A DNA stretch of 33,697 nucleotides from Calothrix sp. MO_192.B10 (GTDB lineage: Bacteria; Cyanobacteriota; Cyanobacteriia; Cyanobacteriales; Nostocaceae), in assembly GCA_030065055.1 (NCBI GenBank), contig JASJDS010000035.1, forward strand, positions 1 to 33,697. The letters are read 5' to 3'. Made by a program: the position numbers and the translations under genes. Shown piece after piece: positions 32,545 through 33,697 of this stretch; position 1 is the first letter of the stretch; each line of letters begins with the position of its first letter. The notes below the pieces were generated by a model. It was not told where the DNA came from and did no database searches. It was given only the letters and a program-made list of their open reading frames with translations.

Positions 32545-32980
32545 AAACCACAGAGGGGAATGGCACTAAGATAAGGGAAAAACCTTGTTAAATCTGGCTT
32601 TCCAGACTCTCTTTACAAGGTAGAACCTTGTAATGCATTTTCGGGAGGCTCTGCCTCCTGTTAAATCTGGAGGCAGAGCCTCCCCTAATGGGTTTCCAGA
32701 CAGAGCCTAGAAACGAGTTAATGTAAGGGTTTAAGCTTATCTTCGCGCCATTCGACACAGAGGGGATAAATCGCGAATTATATCATGTGCGGATGAATAG
32801 TTATAAAACCTCACCCGCCTACGGCACCCTCTCCTTATTAAGGAGAGGGTTGCGGCTTCGGTGCAGGGTAGAATCATTGTTCAATAATAGACTTCTGGTG
32901 GAAAAGAATGTAGAGACGTAGCAATGCTACGTCACCGAACAAGGGTTTTGGCGTTCCGCATATTTAACTAATTCGGCGGA
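32545..32980. other. Hairpin-dense spacer, no gene seen
   Basis: Between the phosphoesterase and the IS element there are four palindromes: 32613-32633 (copy of 28999-29019), 32643-32684 (perfect 16-bp stem GGGAGGCTCTGCCTCC, 10-base loop), 32827-32849 (CCCTCTCCTTA stem with a single central base) and 32916-32934 (GACGTAGCA-A-TGCTACGTC). All are common types of cyanobacterial dispersed repeat. Confidence 0.7.
32613..32684 (+). terminator. Tandem hairpins downstream of the phosphoesterase
   Basis: Two strong hairpins begin 69 bases past the stop: the 21-bp palindrome with arm TTACAAGGT, and the 16-bp perfect stem at 32643-32658/32669-32684. Either could end transcription, although neither has a U-run. 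The first is identical to the one after cdd. Confidence 0.5.
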
Positions 32981-32983
32981 ATT

Positions 32984-33006
32984 CCCCATCCGTCTATACG
33001 GTGGGG
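32984..33006. repeat. Bulged subterminal hairpin of the IS element
   Basis: CCCC-A (32984-32988), an unpaired T at 32989, then CCGT; loop CTAT; ACGG-T-GGGG completes the stem at 33006. A hairpin with one extrahelical T in mid-stem is the recognition shape used by TnpA of IS605-family elements such as IS608. Confidence 0.65.
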
Positions 33007-33017
33007 ATGGATAGCCG

Positions 33018-33052
33018 GGACAAACTAGGGGTTCGATGCCCCTAGTTTGTCC
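33018..33052. repeat. Perfect 14-bp hairpin over the tnpA stop
   Basis: GGACAAACTAGGGG (33018-33031) pairs with CCCCTAGTTTGTCC (33039-33052); loop TTCGATG. The stop codon of tnpA (33025-33027) is inside the left arm. The GGGGTTCGATGCCCC core looks like a tRNA T-arm, but no D-arm or anticodon arm adjoins it. Confidence 0.75.
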
Positions 33053-33462
33053 AATCTCCCACCGGACTGGTGCTGAATGTAATCTTTTACTATTTGTAAC
33101 GGTGCGCCGCCACAAGAAACAACGCACTTTGAATCATGCCATAGTTTTGCTTTACCCCAATAATGTTTGTCAATTTGGGACCTGTACTTTTGTCTGAGAA
33201 TCCTGCTACTTGCTGATTTTAGAGAAGCTATCAAGTCAGAAATATTATTGTCTGGGTGTAAGTCAATTAGCAGGTGAACATGGTCAGGTTCTCCATTACA
33301 ATCTTCAAGCTTTGAATTATTAGCTTTGAGGACACGTTCAAACACTTGTTTCATGTCTTGGATCATGTTTGGTGTTAGCACCTGATGCCGATACTTAGTG
33401 ACAAAAACAATATGCAGGTGAATCGAAAAAACGACGTGTGAGCCTCTACGCAATTTAGTCAT
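33025..33462 (-). CDS. tnpA: IS200/IS605-family Y1 transposase TnpA
   Basis: A 145-residue single-strand DNA transposase that cuts and joins the bottom of hairpins at the element ends. The HUH motif is intact as His61-Val-His63 in PDHVHLLIDL, and the catalytic Tyr128 lies in IVKDYIQHQ with Gln132. The N-terminal strand HLHIVFVTKYRHQVL is typical. Full length, no frameshift, so it is probably active. The last residues are encoded within a perfect hairpin. It diverges from tnpB at 33550. Confidence 0.93.
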   Translation of the reverse strand: MTKLRRGSHVVFSIHLHIVFVTKYRHQVLTPNMIQDMKQVFERVLKANNSKLEDCNGEPDHVHLLIDLHPDNNISDLIASLKSASSRILRQKYRSQIDKHYWGKAKLWHDSKCVVSCGGAPLQIVKDYIQHQSGGRLDKLGASNP

Positions 33463-33549
33463 AAAAATTTCTAGTCATATGCGGAAACTATGGTAAACTG
33501 ATTGTATGACAATATATCTAGTAAAACAAATAAAACAGGTGAGTAACTC

Positions 33550-33697
33550 TTGGCTACAAGAAGGCAGACATTTCGACTGTATCCAAATAAGGAACAAGAA
33601 AATAAATTATTTTCAGCACGTCGCAATCATGCCTATTTGTACAATGCTTGCGTTGCTCATCGCCGTTATGAATGGAAAGCAAACAAGAAAACAGTTA
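33550..33697 (+). CDS. tnpB: TnpB (RNA-guided nuclease), 5' part only
   Basis: The open frame from TTG at 33550 reads LATRRQTFRLYPNKEQENKL and then ARRNHAYLYNACVAHRRYEW, the usual TnpB start (RLYPNKEQ, RN...LYNAC). It is cut by the window edge after 49 codons. TTG is chosen because AGGTGAG lies just upstream and no in-frame ATG precedes the homology. TnpB proteins are RNA-guided DNA nucleases that help keep IS605-type elements in place; the RuvC residues and guide RNA would lie beyond this window. Confidence 0.8.
   Translation, partial: MATRRQTFRLYPNKEQENKLFSARRNHAYLYNACVAHRRYEWKANKKTV

Larger units (their letters stand above)
32984..33697. mobile_element. IS200/IS605-family element, left part
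   Basis: Divergent tnpA (minus) and tnpB (plus, cut by the window end), with an imperfect hairpin beyond the tnpA stop. This is the IS605-type arrangement. The real left end should be a few tens of bases before 32984, but I cannot fix the cleavage tetra- or pentanucleotide from one end alone. Confidence 0.75.

Noticed and set aside
33018-33052. tRNA gene suggested by the T-arm-like core
   Set aside because: No D-arm, anticodon arm or acceptor pairing adjoins the hairpin.

Overview
The window looks like a filamentous, probably heterocyst-forming cyanobacterium. The evidence is repeated GCGATCGC (HIP1) octamers, many heptanucleotide short tandem repeats and small dispersed palindromes between genes, a cyanobacterial flavodiiron Flv3/Flv1 pair, a type II peroxiredoxin and a cyanobacterial-type recombinase. 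No tRNA, rRNA or CRISPR array was found.

Layout. 1-2675: repeat-rich DNA and a secreted RTX calcium-binding protein with a 14-residue poly-Asp tract. 3206-6435: a 5'-truncated flv3 remnant followed by an intact flv1-type gene. 6436-7881: palindromes, two MITE-like elements and one small ORF. 7885-9929: a recombinase-family protein with no recognisable serine motif, and a peroxiredoxin. 10250-17419 (minus strand): a tightly overlapping three-gene operon encoding a PD-(D/E)XK nuclease, a DinG-type helicase with a four-cysteine cluster, and a PIWI-family protein. This matches the pPIWI-RE three-gene island, predicted from comparative genomics to act against invading DNA with an RNA guide. A 40-bp symmetric dyad abuts its first start codon.

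17643-28394 (minus strand): an oxidative metabolic cluster. In transcription order it has a sorbitol-dehydrogenase-type small subunit, two GMC flavoproteins with a C-x5-C-x3-C motif, a VioB/RebD-like ferritin-fold protein, an NTF2/SnoaL-like protein, an inserted MITE-like element, an acetoacetate-decarboxylase-like protein, a third GMC oxidoreductase and a UbiD-family decarboxylase. I do not recognise the pathway or its product. 29041-32544: cytidine deaminase, a cytoplasmic-looking class B-type HAD phosphatase and a phospholipase C/acid phosphatase-family enzyme. 32545-33697: a hairpin-dense spacer and the left part of an IS200/IS605-family element with tnpA complete and tnpB cut by the window end.

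How the genes work together. The 10.2-17.4 kb operon should be one defence module: the helicase opens duplexes or R-loops, the PIWI protein binds a guide-target duplex and the nuclease cuts. In the 19.6-28.4 kb cluster the 158-residue small subunit most likely partners one or both Cys-motif flavoproteins, as in FAD-dependent glucose, sorbitol or gluconate dehydrogenases. The ferritin-fold, decarboxylase-like and UbiD proteins would modify the oxidised product. The two systems lie side by side on the same strand, separated by a hairpin near 17.55 kb.
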